A stretch of 64,000 bases of DNA from Triplophysa rosa (Eukaryota > Chordata > Actinopteri > Cypriniformes > Nemacheilidae): contig NC_079891.1 in the NCBI RefSeq assembly GCF_024868665.1, forward strand, positions 15,617,396 to 15,681,395, read 5' to 3'. Below are positions 10,701 to 24,200 of the stretch, one piece after another. The notes under the pieces are model-generated. The model ran no database searches, had not been told where the DNA came from, and saw only the letters and a list, made by a program, of their open reading frames with translations. Position 1 is the stretch's first letter; each line of letters opens with the position of its first letter. A program made the position numbers and the translations under genes.

Positions 10701-13700
10701 AACTTTTTGCATTTTTAGATTTTTAAAAAATATTGTTCTGTACAATTTATTAGCTTTTTTGCCCATGGGGACCTCAGTTTTGGTCCCCACGGTGACACGA
10801 GTCCCCATGTGTTGGTATGCATTCAGGTTTAGGTCCCCACCGGGATATAAAAACATGAACGCACACACACACACACACGCATATTTCTTTCTTTATTTAT
10901 ACTATTTCAGTGAGCCCTGATAAATGCAATTTCTACTATTTCTAAAGCGTTTCTTTATAATAAACATTGTTTTCTCAATACTTTACCCACTCTATAACGC
11001 AAGGTACAGCAAACAATAGGGTTGTTCCGATACCGGAAATTCCACCGATACCACATAAAATTCTGGTATCGGAATCGGCGAGTACTTGAATCCATGTACC
11101 GATCCGATACCAATTTCTTAAACAGGACCTAGTTATGCCCGCTAGCTTTGCTTAACGCTGCAAATGGAAAGTTGTGCTGTGAAGAAGAAATGAAAATGTG
11201 CTAGGGACATGCACGAATATTCGATCCGCAATAATTATTAGAAAATTAAAAATGCTATTTGAATATTTTTATTTTTCATTTAAAAAAAACTGCATCATCA
11301 CCACAGGTTTAGAATTGTCTTGTCTTATTTAACGCTTCTTCACTTCATCTATAATGACTTTATAATGTACAGAAAATATAAAAAATAATTTGCATGTGTC
11401 CTAAATCTTTCTACAGTCAGATCGCAAGCTAGTTTAAATATTTTAAGTTCACACAGGACGGCCTGACGGATCGCGTGTTATGTTCAGCTCACATCACCAA
11501 AATTGTTTTAAAAACTGGTGAGCCACAGAATTCGTTAACGTTACATTACTTATATATAAGTTGGTATAAAAATACCAACGTAATATTAAATGATTCGATG
11601 ATTCATTTATTTATTACCATGACTTTTTCGGAGCGGTTGTTTGTTCGTTAGAAATATGTTGGGCTAACTAATGCTGATTTCAATACTTTAAACATTAAAA
11701 TGTACATTTCACTGCAACTAATGTTAATAAATTTGGCCTTAGCATAAGACGGGTACCTTTTGTCCATACCTAAAGCCTGCATTTTCCTCCTAAGAACTTC
11801 AGGGTCGTCGCCTTCAAGTTATAGCCTGTAAATAAATCCGCACCGGTGTTTGTTTTAAAACGCGTTGAAATTTTTTAGTTAGGCTTAGTTGAATTTACTT
11901 ATTGATGTTAATGCAATGCAAAGCTAAACAAGACAGACACTGACCATGAAACGACAAAGAAAACAATATTTGCGGTGGTGATCAGCAGAATTAGTCATTC
12001 TTCCTCAAATGCCGGTCACGTAATAAACAAAAAGCACTAAAATGGCTCGTCTTTGTTTTTAGGATCAATTAACAGTCAGTATGGAGGTATCAAGAAGCCT
12101 GTTTTCTTTATTTATTATCAACATTATAAACAATAAAGCCAGATATTCTTGTCAGATCTGGGTTTTGTTACCAGGAGTTAGAGAAGAGCAACGCAACGCA
12201 TTATTCACATTCTCCGCTGTCGGCTTGTAAACTGTCGGCTTGTTGAACAGACTTTCAAGAGTAAAATAAACCTACTGTATTATGCTTGTTTTTCTTATCA
12301 AGAACATGTTAAACAAAATAAACAAGATAACCATATATCACAGACTTTCAATATGCGTTTTGTTTTATATGTTTGGTTTTTGTATGATTTCGCTTCGCGC
12401 AGGTTTAAATGCAGTTTTTATGTAGTTTTCTATTTTTTTCCAACGTTGCTAATCTTTTCAACATTAAAAACCCTATATACAGGATCTAATATTAGTGCAT
12501 TATGAATATTTAATGATAGTTATAAGCTTGATGTGAAATTGTGACTAAATAAAAACGAAACAAATTGCGTATTTTTTCACTTAATTTAAATAAACGAATA
12601 TTCGTTTTTATGAGCTCAAATATTCTAATATGAAATTATTGAAAAATGCCCACCCCCAGTGCTAGCACTGTTTGGCTGTATTTCAGAGTGGACCAACCAG
12701 CCAGTAAAACTGTGACTTAAGAAAAATAAATAATATTACTGTCAAATGTCTGTCAGATAATAAAAATACTCTCTAATTTACTGTATGTATTTGTTCATGT
12801 TTTATTAAGGGATAAGTCTAAAGCACACCATAAAATAATTATATCAATTCACACAGGGCTAGTATATACAGCTGTATACAGATACACACCCTGGTATCGG
12901 ATCAGTACTCGGTATCGGCTGATACCCTGAGCCCAGGTATCGGAATCGGTATCGGGAAGGTAAAAAGGGTATCGGAACATCCCTAGCGAACAATCGATTC
13001 TCGAGGCATATCAACCTATTCAGCACCACTGCCATGGATAGCACCTGCTAACGTCGCACTTAAGAAGGTTTACCTTAAGTAACCTCAAAAGGTATAGTTA
13101 GGGGAACACGCCTATAAATTGAGTTAAGGTGTACCTTTAGAGTCTTCGTAGTGCGCTAAGAGACAACGTTATTGGGAAACGCAGCCCTGGTCTCATAGTT
13201 TGGTTCATAATATCAATACAAACTGGATCTGGGTGGGAAACCAGTGACCAGTCAGCTGCTTTTCTTGTTGAAAGACATCCAAAATACACAAACCGACTTC
13301 ATGCTCGAGACAAACCTCTCTCTGTAATTTAATTACCCACCACCCAAAGCCAAAAGGTTTATGCTCTGGTAGATATAAACGCTTTTTTTTTTCAGATTCT
13401 CAGCTGGGCAATAGTGAATGGGTTTGTACAGTGACCCCTCATGCTGCCTGCCTGTCCGTGTAATTGAATTGAGTCTTGGGTTGGACAGAAGGGTGTATGG
13501 ATACATGCGGGTCATTTTAACACCAGTATTCACAAACCACTGCACCTCCATCCTCCAAAGAATGGGTTGCAGTTTAGGGCTGTTGCTTCACAATGGATTC
13601 AATCAACATGCATGAGATAATGTACTTTATGCTGTTTGTTCATCCCTAGCGCGGTTTGAAAGGCACCATCTGGCTGGCCTCCAGGGATATAACTGTGGAA

Positions 13701-15252
13701 GTGTGAGGTGCTTAGCTTATCTGATAGCGCCGAAGAGGAACCCTCATCTCTCTGGTACTTTCTGCTCTGTGGTTTCTGCGAGAACTAAAGATGATGTGTG
13801 ACCTGTCTGGATGTTCATGTTGGATTTATCGCTCATTTTCAGCTCACAATAGAACCCTGCTTTTTCAGGGCTGTCAGTGTACTTTTAATGTTGAGGGGGG
13901 TAAAACAGATTTAGCAGTCAAGGGAAGTGCAACTCCAGGATTCTGTTCACTGAACGTAGTGTTATTATGGCTATATTGTAGTTTAGTTTAGTTTTAGTTC
14001 ATCCAAAAATGAAAATTCTTTCATGAAGTACTCACTCTCTAGTTGTTCCAAATATGTATAAGTTTCTTTGTTTGGTTGAACACAGAGAAAGATAATTGGA
14101 CGAATGCTTGTAACCAAACAGTTCTTGGACCCCATTGACTGCCATAGTAGGAAAAATTACAATGGTAGTCAAAAGTGCCCCAGAACTGTTTGCTGTCCTA
14201 CATTCTTCAAAATATCTTCTTTTGTGTTCAACAGAACAGAGTAATTTTTCCTACTGTGGTAGTCAATGGGGTCCAAGAACTGTTGTCCCAAGGTTGCCCA
14301 AAGTGCTGTACAAACATAATAAACAGAAGTGTAATGCGAGTTGTAAAATCAAGTTTTACAAAAGCACACAAAAGCTGTGCTTTGACCTTTTCAACAGGTC
14401 ATTTTGTGTTTCCACTAGGGATGCACCGAAACGAAAATTCTTAGCCGAAGCTGAACATGATGTGAAACACACCGAACATGTTTTTTTGCATTTCTTCTAT
14501 TTATTAAGCCATTTTTTTCACTATTGCACAAATAGTGCATTGAATTGAATAGTCAAAATGTGCTTTTTATAATTTGTCTTGCTTTTGAATAAAATACAAT
14601 ACAACTTAATATAAAATTGAGCAAAACAAAGTAAATTCAAACAAAAAATTGAGCCCTCTCCCTTCATGAATAGCCTATATTAATTAGGCCTATAACTGAC
14701 TGCTGAAAGAATGTAATGTAAGTTACTCTACCCCTACAACAAAACAGTTCATTAAAAAGTGTCATTCCACATTAGGCTATAAGCTAAAAATACGAATAAA
14801 CTAAAATTGTTGGATTATTATAGGCTACATTGCAAAATGATTTGAGAAAAAAAAACATCCAATGCAAGCAATTCTGACTGATGCTGACTGACAACAATTT
14901 CAGTTCACGTCTCTCCTCCAAACTCCGCCCACAAAAGCTGACTGTTCTCTCAGAAGGTGCACTCGTGGCCGGGATGCACAGAACATACTTTGACAAGTTG
15001 TTTAGTACAGGGAACTGTGTGCACGCGACGACTGTACGATGTCAAAGGATGTCGCGAGTGGCGGGGCTACTGTCAGACAGCCCGCTTCCGTCTGAAGTAA
15101 AGTTACCGACCGGTAAAGACGCTTTCATTCGGAAATTTACTTCCGTGCGGCAAGTCCCGTGCTGTGTCTTTCTCTGACACTTTAAAATGCTCCACATGCA
15201 CACACACACACACACGCTGCCAAAATGTTTGCGGCAGTAATAAAGCGCACGC

Positions 15253-15294
<42 letters not shown>

Positions 15295-18200
15295 GCGCTG
15301 GTTGCTGCTTGATCGTATCACGAGTCATGTTCAGTAAAATTTATTCGGCCACTTCACATATTCGGCCACTTCAATATTCGGCCGAACACCGAACTTGCGT
15401 TTTTTGCTATATTGGGCCGAACATTTTCGGTGGCCGAACATTCGGTGCATCCCTAGTTTCCACAGAGCAATACAAAATATGTTATGCGGTGCTACAGCCC
15501 ATGTATTTGATCACATTATATTGCTCTTTGAAATGAGATTTATGTCCTCATTGCAAAACCCTGACCTGCTCCCCAGTTTCGCAAAGCCTTCATTTCAAAT
15601 CTCTCCTCCTTTAACCTCCCTGCAGTGGAACGGCACCTTTGTATGATCTAGTGTTCAGGCGTCTGTCAGTACCTGCAAAATAAATGAGCCAATGTTCTGT
15701 GCTTGCATCATCATCGTACCTTTCCTTTAGATTTATAGCTCCACTGGAGAAAATAGATTTTTATCTCATGCACACTGTTAAGCAGTGTCAGCCTCCAGCT
15801 CCATCGATCTAACTGCTACTCTGTGTAGCAGCCACTGCTGAGCTCCATGCAGGCCAATGAAAAGTGCTGGTGTGTAGTTGCAGTGTATCAAGAGACTCGG
15901 GCACTGTTTACACACCGTTTAGTAAAATGCATCTCATACTACATTACACACTGCCTTGCTATAACTGGACAATTTCATCCCCAATATACTTGAATTTTCA
16001 ATTTAAATATTTCTCTGGGATGCATCTGAGAGGTTTATACCTGTAGCAATGTGTAGTTATGTCATTCTCATAGTTCATGATTTAGCTGGAGAGGGGTGAA
16101 GGTCATTTTTTTAATTTTTAAAAAGTGGGCTGAAGCAAAGAAGCCATACAGAGATGCTATGTTTGAATCTATGTTTGCATCTTTTGTGATGATGACACAA
16201 GTTTGATTTAGGGGTGCATTATGGTATCATCATATCCGTTAGATTTTAATGGAAGCTTTTATGAGAGTGCTTTAGGTAGGATCTTTACTATACACTTGAG
16301 TCCGGTTATGAGACTTTGTTTACTAGTGGTCAGCTCTGAAAGATTACAGTAGTATCAGCTACTATAAATACAAGTTAGATGTTAAATCTCTTTAATATTA
16401 AATCTGCTTTCTGATCAGTTGCTTAGATCAAAATGTGTCTCAGTCGATAAGCAATGGGATAAAATTGGCTGTGCTTTTGTGAAGACTACACACATACACG
16501 TAATCTTGTTGCTGTAGCGAATCCTACAGGTTAATCCTGTTTACCTCAGCAGCATGATACAGGACTCCTGCTTTGTCCCCCATTGGCTGAGAGATGGCTT
16601 GTTTTAAGAATGAGCTGACATCATCCCTATAGATTAACCCATTCTTTAACAATCCAAATGGCAGTGTTGTGTTGTGTTGTTTTTTTCCAGTGGCTACTGT
16701 CATTGATTCTTGCCTTTTCTAAATATCTGATGTTGCAACCGTAATTATCCGCAAATGTTTTCCTGTTGTACTTCAATAGACAGAACACAGCGGCTTTCGC
16801 ACAACTTTTTTGATTCGCCATGTAATTCCTTTGCTTTTGAGGAATGTACTGCTGGTAGACTTTGTCATTAAAATCAATTTTCAGCTTTCAATCATCATGT
16901 TGTTGTGGATCTGTTGCCATAATGCAAAAATCAATACTTCTAAAAGCCTTTTAGTAAATCCACTGATTTAACGCCACTATTATCAGCTGGTGGGTTCAGC
17001 GCTATACAGTATATTTTATAGTGCTTTTAAGAGACAGATGGTTTTCTGAGAGAAATATGTGATTTATAACTGCTATGTGTACAGTGTTTACTTCATATAA
17101 AATGTAATCAAGAGAAATATAAAAATTGTCAGCAAATAAAGTGAACTAATTAATTTTTTATTAGAGCCACATACTGTAAATGTGGACCTACTTCCATACT
17201 ATATATTAGGCGAAAATGAGTATGAGTCATGAGTAGTATGTCCGAAATCTCAGTATGCAAAAAGCAGTAGGCGAGAAATACCCGGATGGTCTACTACTTC
17301 CGCCGAGATTCGTGAGTGTGGATCGGATGGACACTTTTCTATCCCATGATGCCACGGGAGCTGAGCAACGGTCAAATTTCAAAAGTAAATCAAATAAATA
17401 TAGTGGAAAACTTTAAGGCAAACGTCCGTTTTTAATGTAAGTAAGTACCAATAAATGAATTTCTCGTGACTAAATTATGTTTTTATCAACGCTCACATGT
17501 AGGATGTTGTTAATACGTCATATGTCAAAGAGCATACGGGTCACATGACCATAAAACATGGCGGATGCAGTATGTCCGAAATGTATTCATAGTACTCACA
17601 CTCATACTATATAGAACGTACTGTTTTAACGGCCGATAGGTAGGTACATATTCACATTCAGTACGTACTGTCACAGTATGCAATTTTGGACGCAGCAATG
17701 GTGTGTGTTGTATATATATAGTTGAATTAAAGGGTATGTGCAATGGTGTTTCATGCATTCTGACTTCTTTACAATGTTAAACGTGCTTCTCATGCTTGAC
17801 ATGGTCAGCTAGTCAAAAAACGAGTTGGACTTATTACGTAGTATTTCTGTGCCTGATACACTTCCCCAAGGTTCGTATAGGTTTCTGAACGTTTTTTTTT
17901 AAACATGAAAAACCGTTACGTAACAACTTTTCTTAGTCCCTTATTGGGAAATTCTCCCGGAAAAGCACACCCACGGCAAGGTGAAAGAAATAACCAGCCC
18001 ACGCGTCAGCCGCCGAGCGAGGAAGACCCGCTTACCATCAAGATTGGCTGCGCTGTGGGCCTGCAGCTAGTTACTCTTACGATAGTGAGAGATGTTGAGG
18101 TGTGTTTGCTTGTTCACGGCATTTCAGTGATGGATGTTATATAAATGGTGCATATAAAGCTGGATTTGGAGATCGTTTGAAACTGATAGATGGAGCGGTC

Positions 18201-21200
18201 CCAGCGCTAAAAGATGCCGGACATGAACCGCACGCGGTAAATGAAACTGAGTCCATATGTCTGTGTTTTGTTGGCAATGTCTGAGTTACGACCACTTTAA
18301 AAGACAAGTCAGTAAAATCTAGCGGCATATAGCGTTGAGGTTGCAAATTGCAACCACCACTCCACCCTCCCCTTCGAAGCACTACAGAGGCTGACAAAAC
18401 ATGGTGAATTCTATTCAAGGAGACCCGTGGCATATGTAGATAGAAATAGCTCATTCTAAGGTAAAAAAACATAACGCTTCATTATGTAAGGTCTTTATAC
18501 ACCTCTGAACACATCGTTATGTATATTATATTTGCATTTCTGTCAATAGATCCTGCAAATAATTACACACTTGACCTTTGAGGATGGTATGGTTGTATAT
18601 TGCTAAACTTTATGAGAACATATTACCACTATAGGATATACTTTTTCCCTTTCGAGGCATTAAGATTTTAAACATCTTGTGTTGTGGTATGTGGTCAACT
18701 TAGAAAACATGTTACTCATTATCTGTCTCATGGATGACCTTTTCTAAACCTGGAAATGGTAGCTATACATTTCTATCCGACTTTAAAGATATTATTACAA
18801 ACCTGCCAAGCGACATGCTGCACAATGCATCTGTGACATAACCGGTCAAAACTTGGCAGGAGAAAGACGCAGAGGCACTGTTTTGGATATGCTGTGTACG
18901 GTCACGGTGAGGAAGGAAACAAACTCCAGAGACTAGGTCAACACGCCTCAGATAGGAAGCAAGATTTTGTATGCTTGGAAAGAATTCCCCCACCACCTAT
19001 GAGAAAGTAAGTATGATAGAAATTGGAAATAGCAATCCTTTAATTGTTGTTTAAAAAAGCCAAAAACCTAACCTAATGAACTCTGGACTAAGTTAGAACA
19101 TTTAGTGATTTATTTAAAAGCATCATATCTTTACGTCTGTTTATTTTAGATATGTTTAAAAAGACTTTCAGAAGTACAACTGGCCAAATGAAGTGTTTAA
19201 TTGATCTTTTTTTATCTCAGCAGCAGTGATGCTTTTAATTGGTTGAGTAGGATGTGCTGTGGTGTTTTCTTTCTGTATTCCAGCAGGCTATTATGTGACC
19301 TCTGACCTTATGCACCCGCCTCTGGTACTTTATCTGCATCTGGATCATTACTGTATGCTCACAAATACTGTTTTCTATCATCATGTCTTTCCTTCTTTTT
19401 GTTCACTTCATAAATACACATGCACACATTAGTTCTAGGCTAATTTTACTCCATGATGTGTTGTCTCTGACCCGACACATTCTCTTTCTCCCTGTGACCA
19501 ATAATATTGCGTGCCGCAGTTAGTGCAGCTGTTGTTGAATAGATCTTGTTACTGCATGATGAGGATCTTTGGATTCGGATGAAACTATTCCATAACTGCG
19601 GGATATGTGTGTCCACATGGGTGTTGAGGTATATGTAACAGCCTGCAGGCACATACAGTTCATTTCCTGAGGATGTGTCAGGTCAAATTCTTTCTATTAA
19701 GCTTTTCTTTTATCTCTGCTTGTTTCTCATATTGTTCATTGATTTGTGAAAGACAATTCCCTGTTGTAACTCCCTTTTTCCTTTTTCACTATTTCCATCT
19801 TTCCCTTGTCTTTCCCTTTTTCATCCAGCTCTCCTTTAAAGCAGCCCTAACACACGTGGTTTCTGCCAATCTCATATTAATCTTGAGTACCTATAGAGTA
19901 GTATTGCATACTTTGTATCTTCGAAGAGTATTTAGTTTGATCACATTTATAAAAGATAGATACAGCTGTGCGATTATTTCCGAAAGCATACGGCGCGTGC
20001 GGGGGGAGGGGTAGGCTGAACTAAAGCACGTGCGCACCCATTACCAACAAAACACAGACATCAGTTTCACTCACCACATGCGGTTCATGTCCGGCATCTT
20101 TTAGCGCTGAGACGGCTCCATATATCAGTTTCAAACCATCTCCAAATCCAGCGTTATATCCACCATTTATATAACATTTATCACCCAAATGCAGTGTACA
20201 AACAAACACCTGAACTTCGCGAACGTATGTTCTCTCTCTCTCTCTCTCTCTCTCTCCTGCACACAAGTGAAAGTGACATCTGTGCATGCTCCTTCTCCTG
20301 CTCTCCTTGCTGCCGCGTTGGCGTGCCGCATGCTTTTCCGGGAGAATTGTCCAATAAGGGACTAAGAAAACTTGTTACGAAACAGTTTTATATGTTCGGA
20401 AAAAAAAATTCCGAAACCTGTACGATCGCTGGGGGAGTGTATCGAGCACAGAAATACTACGTAATACACCCAACTCGTTTTTTGACAAGTTGACCATGTT
20501 AAGCATGAGAAGACAGCACGTTTAACATTGTAAAGAAGTCAGAATGCATGAAACACCGTTGCACCAGCCCTTTAAAGCAGCCTATCAGCAACTTTCTTTC
20601 ACTGTCATTTAAAATGTATCATCCTTTGTTTTCTTTGTGTGTTTTTTATGATGTTGTTGTTAGTTTAGTGGTGCAATGTTTACATATTCCATGTAGGAAT
20701 AAGGAGGGATAAAGAAACTATTGAAGTTTTTCTTTGGACACTGAATTTTAAATCTATCTCCTGTTTGAATGAATGATTAAGACATGCTTTTGTTTCATTC
20801 TTTTTTACCTTGCTTAACAATTATATTTTACTTAATCATGCAAATAATGAACAAAAGGAGTTTTTTTCCCTTTATGACAATATTAAGTTCACTCCTGTGT
20901 ACCATAAAAGAGCTGCTTGCATTGCTTTTAATTTTGCTGGCTCGTGGTAAGCAATACCTGCTGTGCTGTCTGGACTAGCTGTCTGATTGAAGTGGTTTAA
21001 TGAATCCTGGCTTCAGTCTGTCCAGAGCACACACTGGGCTTGTGATTCAGCTAATGTGGGATTGTGTGACACAAGACAGAATTGGCAAAGTTGTATTGAC
21101 CTGTGTTATACCAGGTTATACAATCATGGCCTGCTGTGACATTGTGATTTTTGCAGGGTTGTTTACTGTTTGGAAAGCATCTAATAAATAATAAATGCCC

Positions 21201-24200
21201 TTAAAGGGATATTTCACTCAAAAATGAAAATTCTATCATCATTTACTCACCCTCATGTTGTTACAAACCTTTGTACATTTATTTGATCTGCTAAACATAA
21301 AGGAAGGTGTTTGAAAGAATGTCAGTAACCGAACAGATCTCATCCCCCATTAACTCCCATATAGTATTTATTTTCACTTCTATGGCAGTAAATGGGGGAT
21401 GAGATCTGTTTGGTTACTGACATTCTTCCAAATATGTTTTTCTGTCTTCATCAGAACAAAGGAATTTATACAATGTTTGGAACAACCTGAGGGCGAGTAA
21501 ATGATAGAATTTTAGGGTGAACTATCCCTTTAAGGGAAGTTACATTGAACTTTTTTATGCTTGGACATTGTGTTGTCTTTCACTATGCCAGTTTACCATG
21601 TTTTTATCTGCAAGTTCATTAACCAAAGTGAAACTGTTTCACCTTATATGCCATTGTACATTAAAATTGTATTAACTGTTACATAACCTTTACAAAAAAG
21701 CGTTGTAGTGGTGCAATTGTACAGCAATGCTACAATGCTGGTTCTTTGCTATATGTACCACGATGAAGATTACCATATTCATAAATTGCTAGGGTACTTA
21801 GAAAATGCTTTGAAATTAGTATTACCTCTGCATTATTTATTAAAATGTACTATATTAAAACCTATATTAAAACCAGCATTGTAGCCAGTGGTACTTGTAG
21901 AGAAACAATAGTGACTGTAAAGTATTTTAAAGTTTTTTGTTGTTGCTTTAATCACACCTTGAATCCATATGTTTTAATCCTGGCACGTTGGCAACTTTTT
22001 CCCTTTGGGCTTTCTTTACTTTATAAAGATTTAATTGGTTTAACCCAGCGAGCGGAGGTGCTGATGTGAACCTCGAGGAGCTATTCCGAGCGTTCGCTGC
22101 TAGAGAGCTGATGTACCTGTAGCGGACGAGAGGAACGATTATAGCACTGTGCATCAGCGCGTGGACTGCCAGCTCTGTGGTAAAATTGCGACTTTATTAT
22201 AAAATTTCGCACAGGCGCATGGTTCGTTGCTGGACTGCTATGTAAACCAAGATAAGTCAGTATCGCCGCCCCCTCTCCAGCCACACTGGTTGGCTCTCAC
22301 CGCAGCACGTTTGACCCCCTCAGGAGAGAGAGAGAGAGAGAGAGAGTCCGTGCGGCTAGAGAGATGACAGCTGGAAGATGAGCTCGGCCAGATGACCGCG
22401 TCAAACACCGCCAGTCTCGGGCAAGCATTTCCTGTACCATCGTGACAGAACAAACGTCCCGGCCCGTTAATCGCTTAGGAATGCCTGAGAGTGTCAGGGC
22501 TGCTGTGAACGGACTGTTTATAGGATTGCGTAACCGCACGCTGATTTCGGAGTTCGCTTTTCCTCGGATCTTCGAGCGACTCTCCAAACATGAACAACAC
22601 AAAGAATCAGCGAGTAAGTGATTCAGATTGCGGTTTCTCGTTCAGCCCGATGTACACCTGCAGTATTGGTTTTTCATGGGGTTATTACATATTGGCATGT
22701 TTTGCGTATTGCATGAACGTTAGAACAGTTTGCGTTAGTTGTAAATGTACTTTACTTAAACATTATATAGACGGAGCTCTACTCCGGTAGAGCTGCGTGG
22801 TTGGTACGCAGGTGCGCGTGCAGCAGCAAGGTCAGATGCCCACACGCACTTAAACCTGCATATACTTGAGATGATGCGTGGATGCCCTTTTCTGTTGCAG
22901 CCTGCATGCAATTCATTATGCATGTCATTTGTTGTCAATCTGAACTGAAAATGAGATTTTTCTAGAAAAAATAACGAGGCTCTGTCGAGCCAACTGCAAC
23001 ATTTTCCCTATTGTTTTGTCTCAGAGATTTTAGGCTGTGTTCACATATGACTTCATTTTTTAGGCTGCAAACGTCTGTTTTACATTGAAATTCTATGGAG
23101 AAACCGTGTTTTCAAAAAAAAAACGCCAGTGCCTTTTTCTATAGCTCAGAACGTCTTTCGAAGTTGAAAAAAGTTCAACTTTTCTGAAAAAGACGCCCTA
23201 CTCAAAACACCTTTTTCACAGCTAACCAATGACAAAGCAGCGAGACCAGTCATTTCCATAACAACATGCGAGGAAGGTGATTGGTTCGACCAGGATCAAG
23301 CTAGAAAAAATAAAATGGCTGCTGAAACGCCGGTTGGAGCATAGTTTTGTACATTTACATTTACATTATTCATTTGGCAGACGCCTTTATCCAAAGCAAC
23401 TTACAAGGAGGAGAGCATATAAACATTTTGTCAACACGCTAAACAGTACCGTTAGTTTACAAGGCCATGCTACTAGGAGGATTAAAGCTGGAGTAAGCAA
23501 AGGAGAGAATGAACAAATTTTTTTTTTGACAGACAGACAGACATATAGAGTTATTGGTTAGTCAAATAAATACGTAACAGGTATGTTTTGAGCTGTTTTT
23601 TTAAACTTGTGAAGGATGCTGCAGTTCGAATGGAGGCTGGTAGTTCATTCCACCAAAGGGGAACCGAATAAGTAAAGGTTTTTGCAAGCGATTTGGTGCC
23701 TCGCTGTGATGGAACAACCAGGCGTCGCTCATTTTCAGACGAAGAAGAGATATAGGAAGAGATATAGACCTGGAGCACTGAGTTAAGGTAGATGGGCGAA
23801 TTTGCTGTTATCGTTCTGAAGGCCAGTGTCAGAGATTTAAACTGAATGCGGGCGGCAACTGGCAGCCAGTGAAGTGAAATCAGGAGGAGTTACATGGGTT
23901 CTTTTAGGCTGATTGAAAACTAGACGTGCAACTTACATTGTATAAATGTAAGTTTAATTGTCACTTTCAATAACTTTTGATTGCATTTCTAGCGAGAAAT
24001 TAGTATTGTAGTTTGTGATTGGTTGTTGCAAAAATGCTCTCTGTTTATATTTCAAATAGACTTACGTTACGCTGCCTGTGAAGCTGAGCTGCCTTCGTGC
24101 ACAAACGTTGCCTTCGAAGTCATTGCCAGCTGCTATGTGTAACCACAACGCTGCCAGCGTTTTAAAAAAAAGCACCATTGTCAACTTTTTCTTGTCAAAA

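Larger units (their letters stand above)
9364..13186. mobile_element. PIF/Harbinger transposon copy, interrupted
   Basis: The left end GGCTGCATTTCCCAAAA and right end TTGGGAAACGCAGCC are inverted repeats, and CTG lies directly outside both ends (9361-9363, 13187-13189), fitting the 3-bp target duplication of PIF/Harbinger. Subterminal blocks such as GTGTTTCCC with CTTCTTAG and TATACC occur in inverted orientation on both sides. It holds a broken transposase (9874-10405), a CA-flanked repeat (10556-10880) and a later hAT insertion (11017-12985), which accounts for roughly half its length. Confidence 0.75.
14416..15455 (-). mobile_element. hAT element with transposase remnant (family A copy 1)
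   Basis: Ends TAGGGATGCACCGAAACGAA and, reverse-complemented, TAGGGATGCACCGAATGTTC; perfect 8-bp target duplication GTTTCCAC at 14408-14415 and 15456-15463. Internally it keeps a minus-strand remnant of the hAT C-terminal dimerisation domain (14784-14996), CA and CT microsatellites, and GGCCGAA repeats near both ends. A sibling with the same ends and internal blocks lies at 41985-43379. Confidence 0.9.
17731..20571. mobile_element. TTAA-flanked element with ~550-bp inverted arms
   Basis: TTAA lies at 17727-17730 and 20572-20575. The left end AGGGTATGTGCAATGGTGTTT matches the reverse complement of the right end AGGGCTGGTGCAACGGTGTTT, and inverted similarity continues for about 550 bases (17731-18280 against 20015-20571), including AACTGATA-type and GATGCCGGACATGAACCGCA blocks. 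A TTAA duplication with AGGG ends suggests a Kolobok- or piggyBac-type mechanism. The right arm also has a CT run (20231-20256) and differs by indels. The spacer holds another repeat and no recognisable transposase. Two separate opposite insertions are an alternative reading. Confidence 0.6.

Noticed and set aside
15225..15536. Open frames rich in Ser-Leu or Arg-Glu
   Set aside because: These are translations of the CT/GA microsatellite in a hAT element, as are those near 20231, 22324 and 61666.
23551..23778. Independent host gene on the minus strand
   Set aside because: The [12 protein letters not shown] and KKQLKTYLL pattern and adjacent L2 tail mark the C terminus of a truncated LINE reverse transcriptase.
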